From Candidatus Uhrbacteria bacterium RIFOXYA2_FULL_40_9 (GTDB lineage: Bacteria; Patescibacteriota; Patescibacteriia; UBA9934; GWF2-40-263): a stretch of DNA of 5,886 nt. The position numbers and the translations under genes are program-made. Under the pieces are notes generated by a model that saw nothing but the letters and a program-made list of their open reading frames with translations, was not told where the DNA came from and searched no databases. Each line of letters begins with the position of its first letter. Position 1 is the stretch's first letter. The stretch lies in NCBI GenBank assembly GCA_001791615.1, contig MGEY01000028.1:2446-8331 (forward strand), in the 5' to 3' direction. Shown here in pieces: positions 1-4,412 of this stretch.

Positions 1-594
1 GGACCTCTCCGGTTTCTCCAAGACCAGTTGTATCTGCCACAATGCGATTGAGTTCATTCATATTCACCACAGTGATCCCCACTCCAATCCATTGCCCATC
101 CAAAATGAAAGGTCCGACTGCAAACAATTTTCTTACTCCGTCTTCTTCCACAAAAAATAGATGTGATTCTTCCTGTGCTTGAAGAAAAAAATCTTTATTG
201 TGCACATCACGACCACAGCAATCTTCATTTGTTGAAGCAACCACAATCCCATTGGTATCAGTAACGCAAATTTGTTCGAGTTCCAAAATGGGTTCTTTTG
301 CGGCTTTGATAATACTTGTCATTGTGGCAACTTTTTCTGCTGTTGGTTCTTGCTCATAACTCAAAAGTGTTGTGCGTAGTTGATTACGACTCGTTACTAA
401 TTCCAATCGCTCAATAGCGCGATCAAAATACGTTTCTAAGTGATTTGTTCTTGATTGTGCAGTCGTTTCCAAATGAGCATGAATTTCATTCTCGTAAGTC
501 GCAAAAAAATAATACCCGAACAGAGATCCGAGAAGAAGGAAACCTCCTAAAAAAATGAAGAATAAGTAAGTCTGATTTTATTGCGAATCTTCAT
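1..594 (-). CDS. dCache-domain membrane sensor protein, C-terminus outside window, apparent N-terminal frameshift
   Basis: The ATG at 594 opens MKIRNKIRLTYSSFF and then meets TAG at 549-547. The frame one base back reads on without a stop to the window edge (LGGFLLLGSLFGYYFFATYENEI and onward). The join lies in a run of seven T (minus strand; A at 549-555), and one more T would restore a single frame. Joined residues of about 12-34 form a signal-anchor membrane helix. From about residue 37 the protein looks extracellular, with Cache-like pieces: VTDTNGIVVAS, then VHNKDFF, then a segment ending NRIVADTTGLGETGEV, which resembles the double-Cache (dCache_1) family. Sensors of this kind usually continue into a second membrane helix and a HAMP, kinase, GGDEF or methyl-accepting output, which is not visible here. 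The start overlaps the end of the upstream HAMP gene by 17 nt, suggesting translational coupling. No ATG lies in the downstream frame before the membrane helix, which supports the joined reading. The ligand is unknown. Confidence 0.75.
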
Positions 595-1540
595 GTGATT
601 GTTCATTGAGTTTCTTTTTAAGCTCAATCATCCTAAGCTCGCGACCAACCAGATATTTGTTCAATTGCTCTATTTCAGCTGTCCGTTTTTCTACTATTTT
701 CTGAATATCTTTTTGCGAATTGACTAATTTGTCTGTCATGATATTTATGCTTTTTTCCAAAAGACCCATTTCATCCTCAAACACAACCTCTGTGCGAACA
801 TCTAAATTTCCAGAAGCAATCTCTTTGGTGTTTTGTATAAGACTTTTAATTCGACGGATGATCCGTCGATCAATAAGATAAATAAGAAAAAGCGAGATGA
901 TAATAATAATCGTGTATAAACAAAAAAGGACAATGTATGATTCTATAACAACCTCTCTTGCTTTGTTTGTTATTATTTCAATTTTTTCAAAAGAATCCCG
1001 AGAAGAAAGTTGTTGTGCTTGCTCATACTTCTCAACATAAGAACGAATTCCTTGAGCATATTCTTCTTTCAATCTCCAGTATTCTTCACTTTCTAAAATC
1101 TCCACAGCTTCCTCAGCAAAACCTGCATCTACAAGTCGAAAAGATTCTTTTTCTAAATCCACAAGAGCAAGATTTGAATCATTTACATCAGAAAAATAAC
1201 TCACATCTTCTTCATCGCCTTTTTTAATTGCTTCATAAATGACCGTGTCTAACTCTGGAACAATCTGATCATAACGCTGTTTCCATTTCTCCTGTTGAGT
1301 AAAGGCATAATTTCTTGCAGATTGTGTCAAAGCTTCATCATAATACCGAATAAGCTCAGCATAAACATTGAGATCCGATATATTTGAAAGATCCGTGATC
1401 GCTTGAGGGATCTCTTGTGAAAGAGGAGCAATAATTTGTCTGTAATACAAGTAAGAAAATAATCCTGTCTGTAAAACGAAAATAATAATGACAATAAAAC
1501 CACCAATCAATTTTAGTCGTATCGAAAAATTTTGAACCAT
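578..1540 (-). CDS. Membrane sensor with helical extracellular domain, HAMP and coiled coil, no output domain
   Basis: The 320-residue protein has membrane helix 1 at about 10-32, an extracytoplasmic helical domain at about 35-200, membrane helix 2 at about 201-223, HAMP at about 224-276 (ASGNLDVR, then DEMGLLEKSINIM) and a charged coiled coil at about 277-311 containing KYLVGRELRMIELKKKL. The outer domain carries the pattern YYDEALTQSARNYAF, then WKQRYDQIVPELDTVIYEAI, then EEAVEILESEEY. From memory this resembles the helical sensory module found in front of PAS, GGDEF or kinase domains in many bacteria. The VGREL linker usually leads directly into such an output, but here the protein stops about 10 residues later, so no catalytic domain is present. 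It may pair with, or pass its signal to, the overlapping dCache protein downstream or another kinase; this is inference. The ATG at 1540 is the only sensible start, because an in-frame stop lies just upstream. A GAGGAG lies about 17 nt upstream, far for a Shine-Dalgarno. Confidence 0.85.
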   Translation of the reverse strand: MVQNFSIRLKLIGGFIVIIIFVLQTGLFSYLYYRQIIAPLSQEIPQAITDLSNISDLNVYAELIRYYDEALTQSARNYAFTQQEKWKQRYDQIVPELDTVIYEAIKKGDEEDVSYFSDVNDSNLALVDLEKESFRLVDAGFAEEAVEILESEEYWRLKEEYAQGIRSYVEKYEQAQQLSSRDSFEKIEIITNKAREVVIESYIVLFCLYTIIIIISLFLIYLIDRRIIRRIKSLIQNTKEIASGNLDVRTEVVFEDEMGLLEKSINIMTDKLVNSQKDIQKIVEKRTAEIEQLNKYLVGRELRMIELKKKLNEQSHEDSQ

Positions 1541-1572
1541 AAGACAAAATTATTTTCTCCTCTCTTCCTTCT

Positions 1573-1581
1573 AGTATAGCA
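1573..1581 (-). promoter_or_regulatory. Extended -10 promoter for the HAMP/dCache sensor pair
   Basis: On the minus strand the sequence reads TGCTATACT, an extended -10 (TGn followed by TATACT). No good -35 is seen 17 bp upstream, as expected for an extended -10 promoter. It would give a leader of about 25 nt before the ATG at 1540. Confidence 0.55.
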
Positions 1582-1623
1582 GGTTTACGAAAATAATAAT
1601 GATAACTAAAATGATCATTTTCA

Positions 1624-1685
1624 AGATAAAAACAAAAACAACCGCTTTAGACGATTGTCTTTGATGGTCGGGATGACAGGGCTCG
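1624..1685. repeat. Direct repeat copy 1 (62 bp): terminator plus tRNA-Pro 3' end
   Basis: This stretch is identical to 1742-1803, with an offset of exactly 118 bp. It covers the minus-strand terminator of tRNA-Pro and the last bases of the tRNA, from T-loop to CCA. Similarity resumes after a 39-41 bp insertion: CGAACCTGCGAC at 1725-1736 matches 1802-1813. The ancestral duplicated unit is therefore about 72 bp. Confidence 0.95.
1628..1659 (-). terminator. Duplicated copy of the tRNA-Pro terminator
   Basis: The minus strand reads ACAATCG, loop TCTAAAG, CGGTTGT, followed by TTTTGTTTTTAT. The 7-bp stem contains one G-U pair. It is identical to the terminator at 1746-1777 and follows the tRNA remnant rather than a complete gene. 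Confidence 0.75.
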
Positions 1686-1736
1686 CCGGGGTCATTCGAC
1701 CCGGCGCCCAGTCGCATGACTGGGCGAACCTGCGAC
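1665..1736 (-). pseudogene. tRNA-Pro 3' remnant interrupted in the T-loop
   Basis: On the minus strand this contains the last 31 nt of tRNA-Pro(UGG): three variable-loop bases, both halves of the T-arm, the 3' acceptor strand CATCCCG, discriminator A and CCA. It has no D-arm or anticodon arm. The T-loop is split after TTCG by 41 nt that form two GC-rich hairpins, and the T-stem halves (GCAGG and CCTGT) are kept intact. It lies directly downstream of the intact tRNA-Pro(UGG) and its terminator and is evidently a partial tandem duplication. No product can be assigned. Confidence 0.8.
1685..1725. repeat. GC-rich twin hairpin inserted in the tRNA-Pro remnant
   Basis: Two palindromes lie back to back. 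Positions 1685-1705 have stem GCCGGG(G)TC with GACCCGGC, loop ATTC and one bulged G. Positions 1706-1725 have a perfect 8-bp stem, GCCCAGTC with GACTGGGC, and loop GCAT. The GC content is far above that of the surroundings. CG is present at both junctions, as a very short target duplication would leave. It resembles REP- or MITE-like palindromic units in form only; no family is recognised. Confidence 0.75.
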
Positions 1737-1741
1737 TGTTT

Positions 1742-1803
1742 AGATAAAAACAAAAACAACCGCTTTAGACGATTGTCTTTGATGGTCGGGATGACAGGGC
1801 TCG
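1742..1803. repeat. Direct repeat copy 2 (62 bp), within intact tRNA-Pro and its terminator
   Basis: This is the parental copy of the 1624-1685 repeat and overlaps the functional terminator and the 3' end of tRNA-Pro(UGG). Five extra bases (1737-1741) separate it from the duplicated unit. Confidence 0.95.
1746..1777 (-). terminator. Intrinsic terminator of tRNA-Pro(UGG)
   Basis: The minus strand has stem ACAATCG with CGGTTGT (one G-U pair), loop TCTAAAG and a T-rich tail, beginning about 6 nt after the encoded CCA. The sequence recurs almost unchanged at 1628-1659 and, in the opposite orientation, at 2550-2584. Confidence 0.85.
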
Positions 1804-1859
1804 AACCTGCGACCTTCTGGTCCCAAACCAGACGCTCTAGCCTACTGAGCTACATCCCG
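1783..1859 (-). tRNA. tRNA-Pro (anticodon UGG)
   Basis: The 77-nt gene includes the encoded CCA. The acceptor stem pairs CGGGATG with CATCCCG, with discriminator A. The anticodon stem TCTGG/CCAGA encloses loop TTTGGGA, giving UGG. The T-arm is GCAGG, TTCGAGC, CCTGT. The C1-G72 pair and A73 fit proline identity. It has its own promoter and terminator, is divergent from tRNA-Gly(UCC), and reads CCN proline codons. Confidence 0.96.
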
Positions 1860-1872
1860 TAAATGTGACAAG

Positions 1873-1901
1873 AGCATAACAAATGGAAAAGAAAAGATCA
1901 A
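1873..1901 (-). promoter_or_regulatory. Sigma70-type promoter of tRNA-Pro(UGG)
   Basis: The minus strand has TTGATC (1901-1896), a 17-bp spacer and TATGCT (1878-1873). This places the start of transcription a few bases before the tRNA 5' end at 1859. Confidence 0.7.
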
Positions 1902-1922
1902 GGGGTTGGGGTAAAAAACCTC

Positions 1923-1951
1923 TTGCCAAAAGATCAATAATCTCGTATTAT
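1923..1951 (+). promoter_or_regulatory. Sigma70-type promoter of tRNA-Gly(UCC)
   Basis: TTGCCA (1923-1928), a 17-bp spacer and TATTAT (1946-1951) lie 19 bp before the tRNA. The promoter is back to back with the tRNA-Pro(UGG) promoter. Confidence 0.75.
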
Positions 1952-1970
1952 GATGACCACAAAGGAACAG

Positions 1971-2046
1971 GCGGGTGTCGTATAGTGGCTTATTATGTCA
2001 GCCTTCCAAGCTGAAGATGGCAGTTCGATTCTGCTCACCCGCTCCA
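1971..2046 (+). tRNA. tRNA-Gly (anticodon UCC)
   Basis: The 76-nt gene includes CCA. The acceptor pairs GCGGGTG with CACCCGC, with discriminator T as usual for glycine. The anticodon stem TCAGC/GCTGA encloses loop CTTCCAA, giving UCC. The T-arm is GGCAG, TTCGATT, CTGCT. It is a single-gene unit with its own promoter and terminator and reads GGA/GGG. Confidence 0.96.
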
Positions 2047-2086
2047 AAATAAACCTCTGAACATTGCTTCAGGGGTTTATTTTTAT
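2047..2086 (+). terminator. Intrinsic terminator of tRNA-Gly(UCC)
   Basis: A 15-bp stem (2047-2061 with 2068-2082, one G-U pair) encloses loop CATTGC, followed by further T. It begins immediately after the encoded CCA. Its sequence differs from the terminator family shared by the other tRNA units. Confidence 0.9.
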
Positions 2087-2144
2087 AATCGCAATCAGAG
2101 AACTATTATTTTTCTTGTTCTCTTCGATACCAAACAATCTTCTC

Positions 2145-2173
2145 TTGCTCTTCAACCATTCTTTCATTATCAT
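2145..2173 (+). promoter_or_regulatory. Probable promoter of the four-tRNA cluster
   Basis: TTGCTC (2145-2150), a 17-bp spacer and TATCAT (2168-2173) end 10 bp before tRNA-Pro(GGG). Both hexamers are moderate matches, and position and spacing agree with the other tRNA promoters here. Confidence 0.55.
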
Positions 2174-2183
2174 AGAGTTGTTT

Positions 2184-2260
2184 CGGGCTATAGCTCAGTA
2201 GGCTAGAGCGCCAGGCTGGGGGTCTGGAGGCCGTGGGTTCAAGTCCCGCTAGCCCGACCA
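2184..2260 (+). tRNA. tRNA-Pro (anticodon GGG)
   Basis: The 77-nt gene includes CCA. The acceptor pairs CGGGCTA with TAGCCCG, with A73. The anticodon stem CCAGG/TCTGG encloses loop CTGGGGG, giving GGG. The T-loop is TTCAAGT. C1-G72 and A73 match proline identity. It is the first gene of a tightly packed cluster, with an 8-nt gap to tRNA-Ala. Confidence 0.95.
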
Positions 2261-2268
2261 ATTATTAT

Positions 2269-2344
2269 GGGCCTGTAGCTCATCTGGTAGAGCGCTACGT
2301 TCGCAATGTAGAGGTAAGGGGTTCGAGTCCCCTCAGGTCCACCA
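2269..2344 (+). tRNA. tRNA-Ala (anticodon CGC)
   Basis: The 76-nt gene includes CCA. The acceptor pairs GGGCCTG with CAGGTCC and contains the G3-U70 pair that marks alanine tRNAs, with A73. The anticodon stem CTACG/TGTAG encloses loop TTCGCAA, giving CGC, which reads GCG. One nucleotide separates it from the next tRNA. Confidence 0.95.
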
Positions 2345-2345
2345 A

Positions 2346-2463
2346 GTCCTTGTAGCTCAGTTTCAACCAAAGGCTGACCAGCCCAAACGTTGTGTATGGC
2401 TGGGGTTAGAGCGTTGGCCTCCAGAGCCAAAGACCAGAGGTTCAAATCCTCTCGAGGACACCA
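2346..2463 (+). tRNA. tRNA with CCA anticodon (Trp), enlarged D-loop of about 50 nt
   Basis: The acceptor pairs GTCCTTG with CGAGGAC, discriminator A, with encoded CCA. The anticodon stem TTGGC/GCCAA (perfect) encloses loop CTCCAGA, giving CCA, the tryptophan anticodon. The T-arm AGAGG, TTCAAAT, CCTCT is perfect. The D-stem GCTC (2355-2358) pairs with GAGC (2409-2412), but the loop between them is 50 nt instead of about 8-11, so the gene is 118 nt rather than about 77. Two features are unusual for bacterial tRNA-Trp: A73 in place of G73, and G37 in place of A37. All stems are intact, which argues against simple decay. It lies inside the cluster, 1 nt after tRNA-Ala and 7 nt before tRNA-Gly, so it is probably co-transcribed. 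Whether the extra loop is removed, retained or inactivating cannot be told from sequence. Confidence 0.8.
2361..2401 (+). other. Insertion in the D-loop of the CCA-anticodon tRNA
   Basis: About 41 nt lie between the AG of the D-loop and the GGGGTTA that normally closes it; the exact ends are ambiguous by a few bases. One fold pairs CAAC (2364-2367) with GTTG (2389-2392) and GGCTG (2372-2376) with CAGCC (2379-2383). A competing fold pairs CCAGCC (2378-2383) with GGCTGG (2398-2403). No ORF and no group I intron core are visible. Confidence 0.65.
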
Positions 2464-2470
2464 AAAATAA

Positions 2471-2545
2471 GCGGCAGTAGTTCAGTGGTAGAATGTCTCC
2501 TTCCCAAGGAGAAGGTCGCCGGTTCAAGCCCGGTCTGCCGCTCCA
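2471..2545 (+). tRNA. tRNA-Gly (anticodon CCC)
   Basis: The 75-nt gene includes CCA. The acceptor pairs GCGGCAG with CTGCCGC, with discriminator T. The anticodon stem TCTCC/GGAGA encloses loop TTCCCAA, giving CCC. The T-loop is TTCAAGC. It is the last gene of the cluster, directly before the terminator, and reads GGG. Confidence 0.96.
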
Positions 2546-2549
2546 AATG

Positions 2550-2584
2550 AAAAACAATCGTCTAAAGCGATTGTTTTTGTTTTA
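2550..2584 (+). terminator. Terminator of the tRNA cluster, probably bidirectional
   Basis: An 11-bp perfect stem (2550-2560 with 2568-2578) encloses loop TCTAAAG and ends in GTTTTAT on the plus strand. On the minus strand the 3' arm ends in five T, so it can also end the convergent metalloprotease transcript whose stop is at 2590. About 29 bases are shared, with one change, with the inverted terminator copies at 1628 and 1746. Confidence 0.9.
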
Positions 2585-2589
2585 TAAAA

Positions 2590-3759
2590 TTAGTTTGCTC
2601 CTACTTCTGCTTCTTGAATAAATTGCCGCACTCTCCGCTGTACCTCTGTTGGATCAAAATCTGGAAGACGCTCTTGAATCAACTCTTCCATCACCTTATA
2701 CCGATCTGGATTTTGTACACGAAATGTTTCTGGATCAAGAAAAAAGAAATCAAAGCTTTCTGCAAAATCTTCTTCTAACCCAAACCGTAACTCTAAAACC
2801 TGATAAGCCTGTCTTGCGTATTCTGAGGTGATATTCTCTCGCATGGTCGTTGCTTGAAGAAAACGTCTTCTTTGTCCTTGTTGTTTTCGATCAGAGCCAA
2901 GGATAAATGCATGCCCAAGCTCATGAAGCCATGCTTGCACAACATCTTTCGCCTGAAGACCATCTGTCATGACTAAAAACATCGTTCCTTTTTTTGTGTC
3001 CATTTTTCCTTTAAAATCTCGATCATGAGTCGCATTCTCTTCCTTAATTTGTGGAGGAATAAGCTCAATTCTTTTCACAACCTGACTCAATGCTTCTGGA
3101 AGAAGATCAAACAAAATTCCTGCCCCCCTTTCCCCAAATATTCTTTGAACATTTTGTGGAGAAACACCTTCTGCAATCACGACCTCTTTTTCTTGGTGTA
3201 ATGGTGTTTCTTCTTCAATCTCTTGTTTGCTCAATAACGCTTGCTCAACCATCAACCAAGCAGCAAGACGTGGAAGATCCGGCACTTCACTAAAATATTT
3301 CCAACCTTCATAAGGTTTTTTCCCTTTTCCCACTCGATAGCCTTGTGCAGAAAAAAAATTATACCCCAACCCCTCGATGACCCATTGCAAACTTGGCGTT
3401 GGAGCGAGTTGTTCTTGGATTTGAATAGCTTCCTGTAAAAAAGTTTTCCAACGCTCTGTAACTTTTTCAGATTCGAGTTCTTGGAGAGAAATAACAATAT
3501 CTAGAAACTCTCCCTCTAGAGGAACATCGGAAAAAAGAGAAACAAGTCGAGCTCCATAAGGAGGAAGCCCCACATCGACGAGATCGTGACTCAGATACCC
3601 AAGCGAACGAAATTGATCTCTATGCTCTTCAAAAATCTCTAGGGCACGATCAACAGTGGTGATTTGTTCTCTTACTTGTTCAACTGATGTTCTTTTTTTT
3701 ACTCCAAAAATTTCTTGTAATGCTGACGTCGCTCCCTCGGAAAATGTATGTTGTGACAT
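2590..3759 (-). CDS. Putative ATLF-type HEXXH zinc metalloprotease
   Basis: The 389-residue protein has HELGH at 279-283 (zinc-binding H279 and H283, catalytic E280) and, 47 residues later, EDFAESF with E330 as probable third zinc ligand. In anthrax lethal factor the corresponding EFFAEAF motif supplies the ligand at a similar distance (45 residues), so the C-terminal third (about 225-362) looks like an ATLF/M34-type gluzincin. The tail after the motif (FLDPETFRVQNPDRYKVMEEL) also fits that group. Residues 1-220 are mostly charged helix and show no domain I recognise; they could bind a substrate or inhibit the protease. There is no signal peptide or membrane helix, so a cytoplasmic location is likely and a toxin role is not implied. 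The ATG at 3759 has only a weak GAAAAG upstream. It is a single-gene unit, convergent with the tRNA cluster and separated from ruvC by a terminator. Substrate unknown. Confidence 0.8.
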   Translation of the reverse strand: MSQHTFSEGATSALQEIFGVKKRTSVEQVREQITTVDRALEIFEEHRDQFRSLGYLSHDLVDVGLPPYGARLVSLFSDVPLEGEFLDIVISLQELESEKVTERWKTFLQEAIQIQEQLAPTPSLQWVIEGLGYNFFSAQGYRVGKGKKPYEGWKYFSEVPDLPRLAAWLMVEQALLSKQEIEEETPLHQEKEVVIAEGVSPQNVQRIFGERGAGILFDLLPEALSQVVKRIELIPPQIKEENATHDRDFKGKMDTKKGTMFLVMTDGLQAKDVVQAWLHELGHAFILGSDRKQQGQRRRFLQATTMRENITSEYARQAYQVLELRFGLEEDFAESFDFFFLDPETFRVQNPDRYKVMEELIQERLPDFDPTEVQRRVRQFIQEAEVGAN

Positions 3760-3789
3760 AAAACGTTCTTTTCAAAAATTCACTTGATT

Positions 3790-3795
3790 ATTGTA
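3790..3795 (-). promoter_or_regulatory. Possible -10 element of the metalloprotease gene
   Basis: The minus strand has TACAAT about 30 bp before the ATG at 3759, but no convincing -35. Several other AT-rich hexamers nearby could serve instead. Confidence 0.3.
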
Positions 3796-3854
3796 CTGAA
3801 TAATAGAAAATAATGCATCTTGCTCCTGACCCTCAACGCAGAAAATCCAAAATA

Positions 3855-3879
3855 TAAAAAACCCCGCACATTTGCAGAG
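3855..3879 (-). terminator. Intrinsic terminator of the yebC-ruvC operon
   Basis: The minus strand reads CTCTGC, loop AAATGT, GCGGGG (6-bp stem with two G-U pairs), then a run of T and TATATTTT. It lies 18 bp after the ruvC stop. It is weaker than the tRNA terminators. Confidence 0.65.
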
Positions 3880-3897
3880 TCTTCTTTTTCTGGTTAA

Positions 3898-4377
3898 TTA
3901 CCATTGTTTTGTGGAAGCTGTGATGGCAACAGCAAGGGCATCTGCGGCATCATCTGGTTTTGGAATAGTTGCAAGATCTAAAAGTTGTTTCACCATTTTC
4001 TGCAAAGCCACTTTTCCTACTTTTCCATCTCCAGTCACTGCTTTTTTGATTTGAGCAGGAGTGAACTCAACAATAGGGATATTGAGTTGAGCTGCCATGA
4101 GCTGAGCTACTCCTCGTGCTTCAGCTACCTTCATCGCAGTTGTACTATTCTTGGCAAAATACAATTTTTCAATCACAACCACATGCGGTTTGTGTTGAAC
4201 CATCAGTGCATGAAGATCTGTGGCAATCGCTAAAAGACGATCTTCAAAAGCATCTTTGCTTGGAGTGGAAATCACTCCATAATCAATAGGGGCAATTGTT
4301 GATCCAGCTACATAGATGCACCCAAATCCCATGCGACCAAACCCCGGGTCGATTCCAAGAATAATGCGTTCTTGCAT
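3898..4377 (-). CDS. ruvC: Crossover junction endodeoxyribonuclease RuvC
   Basis: The 159-residue protein is of normal RuvC length. RuvC is the dimeric, Mg-dependent nuclease that makes paired nicks across Holliday junctions during recombination and fork repair, normally working with the RuvAB motor. The RNase H-like fold is recognisable, with all four acidic active-site residues: D10 (GIDPGFGRMGFG), E70 (VVVIEKLYFAKNSTTAM), D143 and D146 (PDDAADALA). The basic stretch PAQIKKAVTGDGKVGK at 107-122 matches the conserved region before the last helix. The ATG at 4377 starts three residues before the first strand. It is the second gene of an operon, 35 nt after yebC. Unlike the common yebC-ruvC-ruvA-ruvB order, a terminator follows and ruvAB are not here. 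The leader has AAGG followed by a small hairpin before the ATG. Confidence 0.97.
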   Translation of the reverse strand: MQERIILGIDPGFGRMGFGCIYVAGSTIAPIDYGVISTPSKDAFEDRLLAIATDLHALMVQHKPHVVVIEKLYFAKNSTTAMKVAEARGVAQLMAAQLNIPIVEFTPAQIKKAVTGDGKVGKVALQKMVKQLLDLATIPKPDDAADALAVAITASTKQW

Positions 4378-4412
4378 AATAACATTCGTAAACGAATAAA
4401 CCTTAAAACAGA

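Noticed and set aside
958..1227. Plus-strand ORF antisense to the HAMP sensor, and similar ORFs antisense to the protease, ruvC and yebC
   Set aside because: They are shadows of well-supported genes, with no ribosome binding site, no motif and low-complexity composition.
1571..1759. 62-codon minus-strand ORF over the repeat region
   Set aside because: It is composed of tRNA remnant, hairpin insert and terminator translated by chance, with no ribosome binding site.
1624..1803. The duplicated tRNA 3' end as attL/attR of an integrated element
   Set aside because: tRNA 3' duplications are typical of integrase sites, but only 56 bp separate the copies, there is no integrase or cargo, and the duplication extends through the terminator. 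A tandem duplication explains it better.
1624..1803. CRISPR-like array from direct repeats
   Set aside because: There are only two copies, and each corresponds to tRNA and terminator sequence. There is no repeat-spacer periodicity and no cas gene.
2346..2463. Group I intron or archaeal-type intron in the CCA-anticodon tRNA
   Set aside because: The insert is about 41 nt and lies in the D-loop. That is too short for a group I core, it is not in the anticodon loop, and no clear bulge-helix-bulge is formed.
2239..2557. Short minus-strand ORFs across the tRNA cluster
   Set aside because: They run antisense through well-formed tRNA genes. Phrases such as RGFEPLVFG and GRPGLNRRPSPWEGD are the familiar artefacts of translating tRNA complements.
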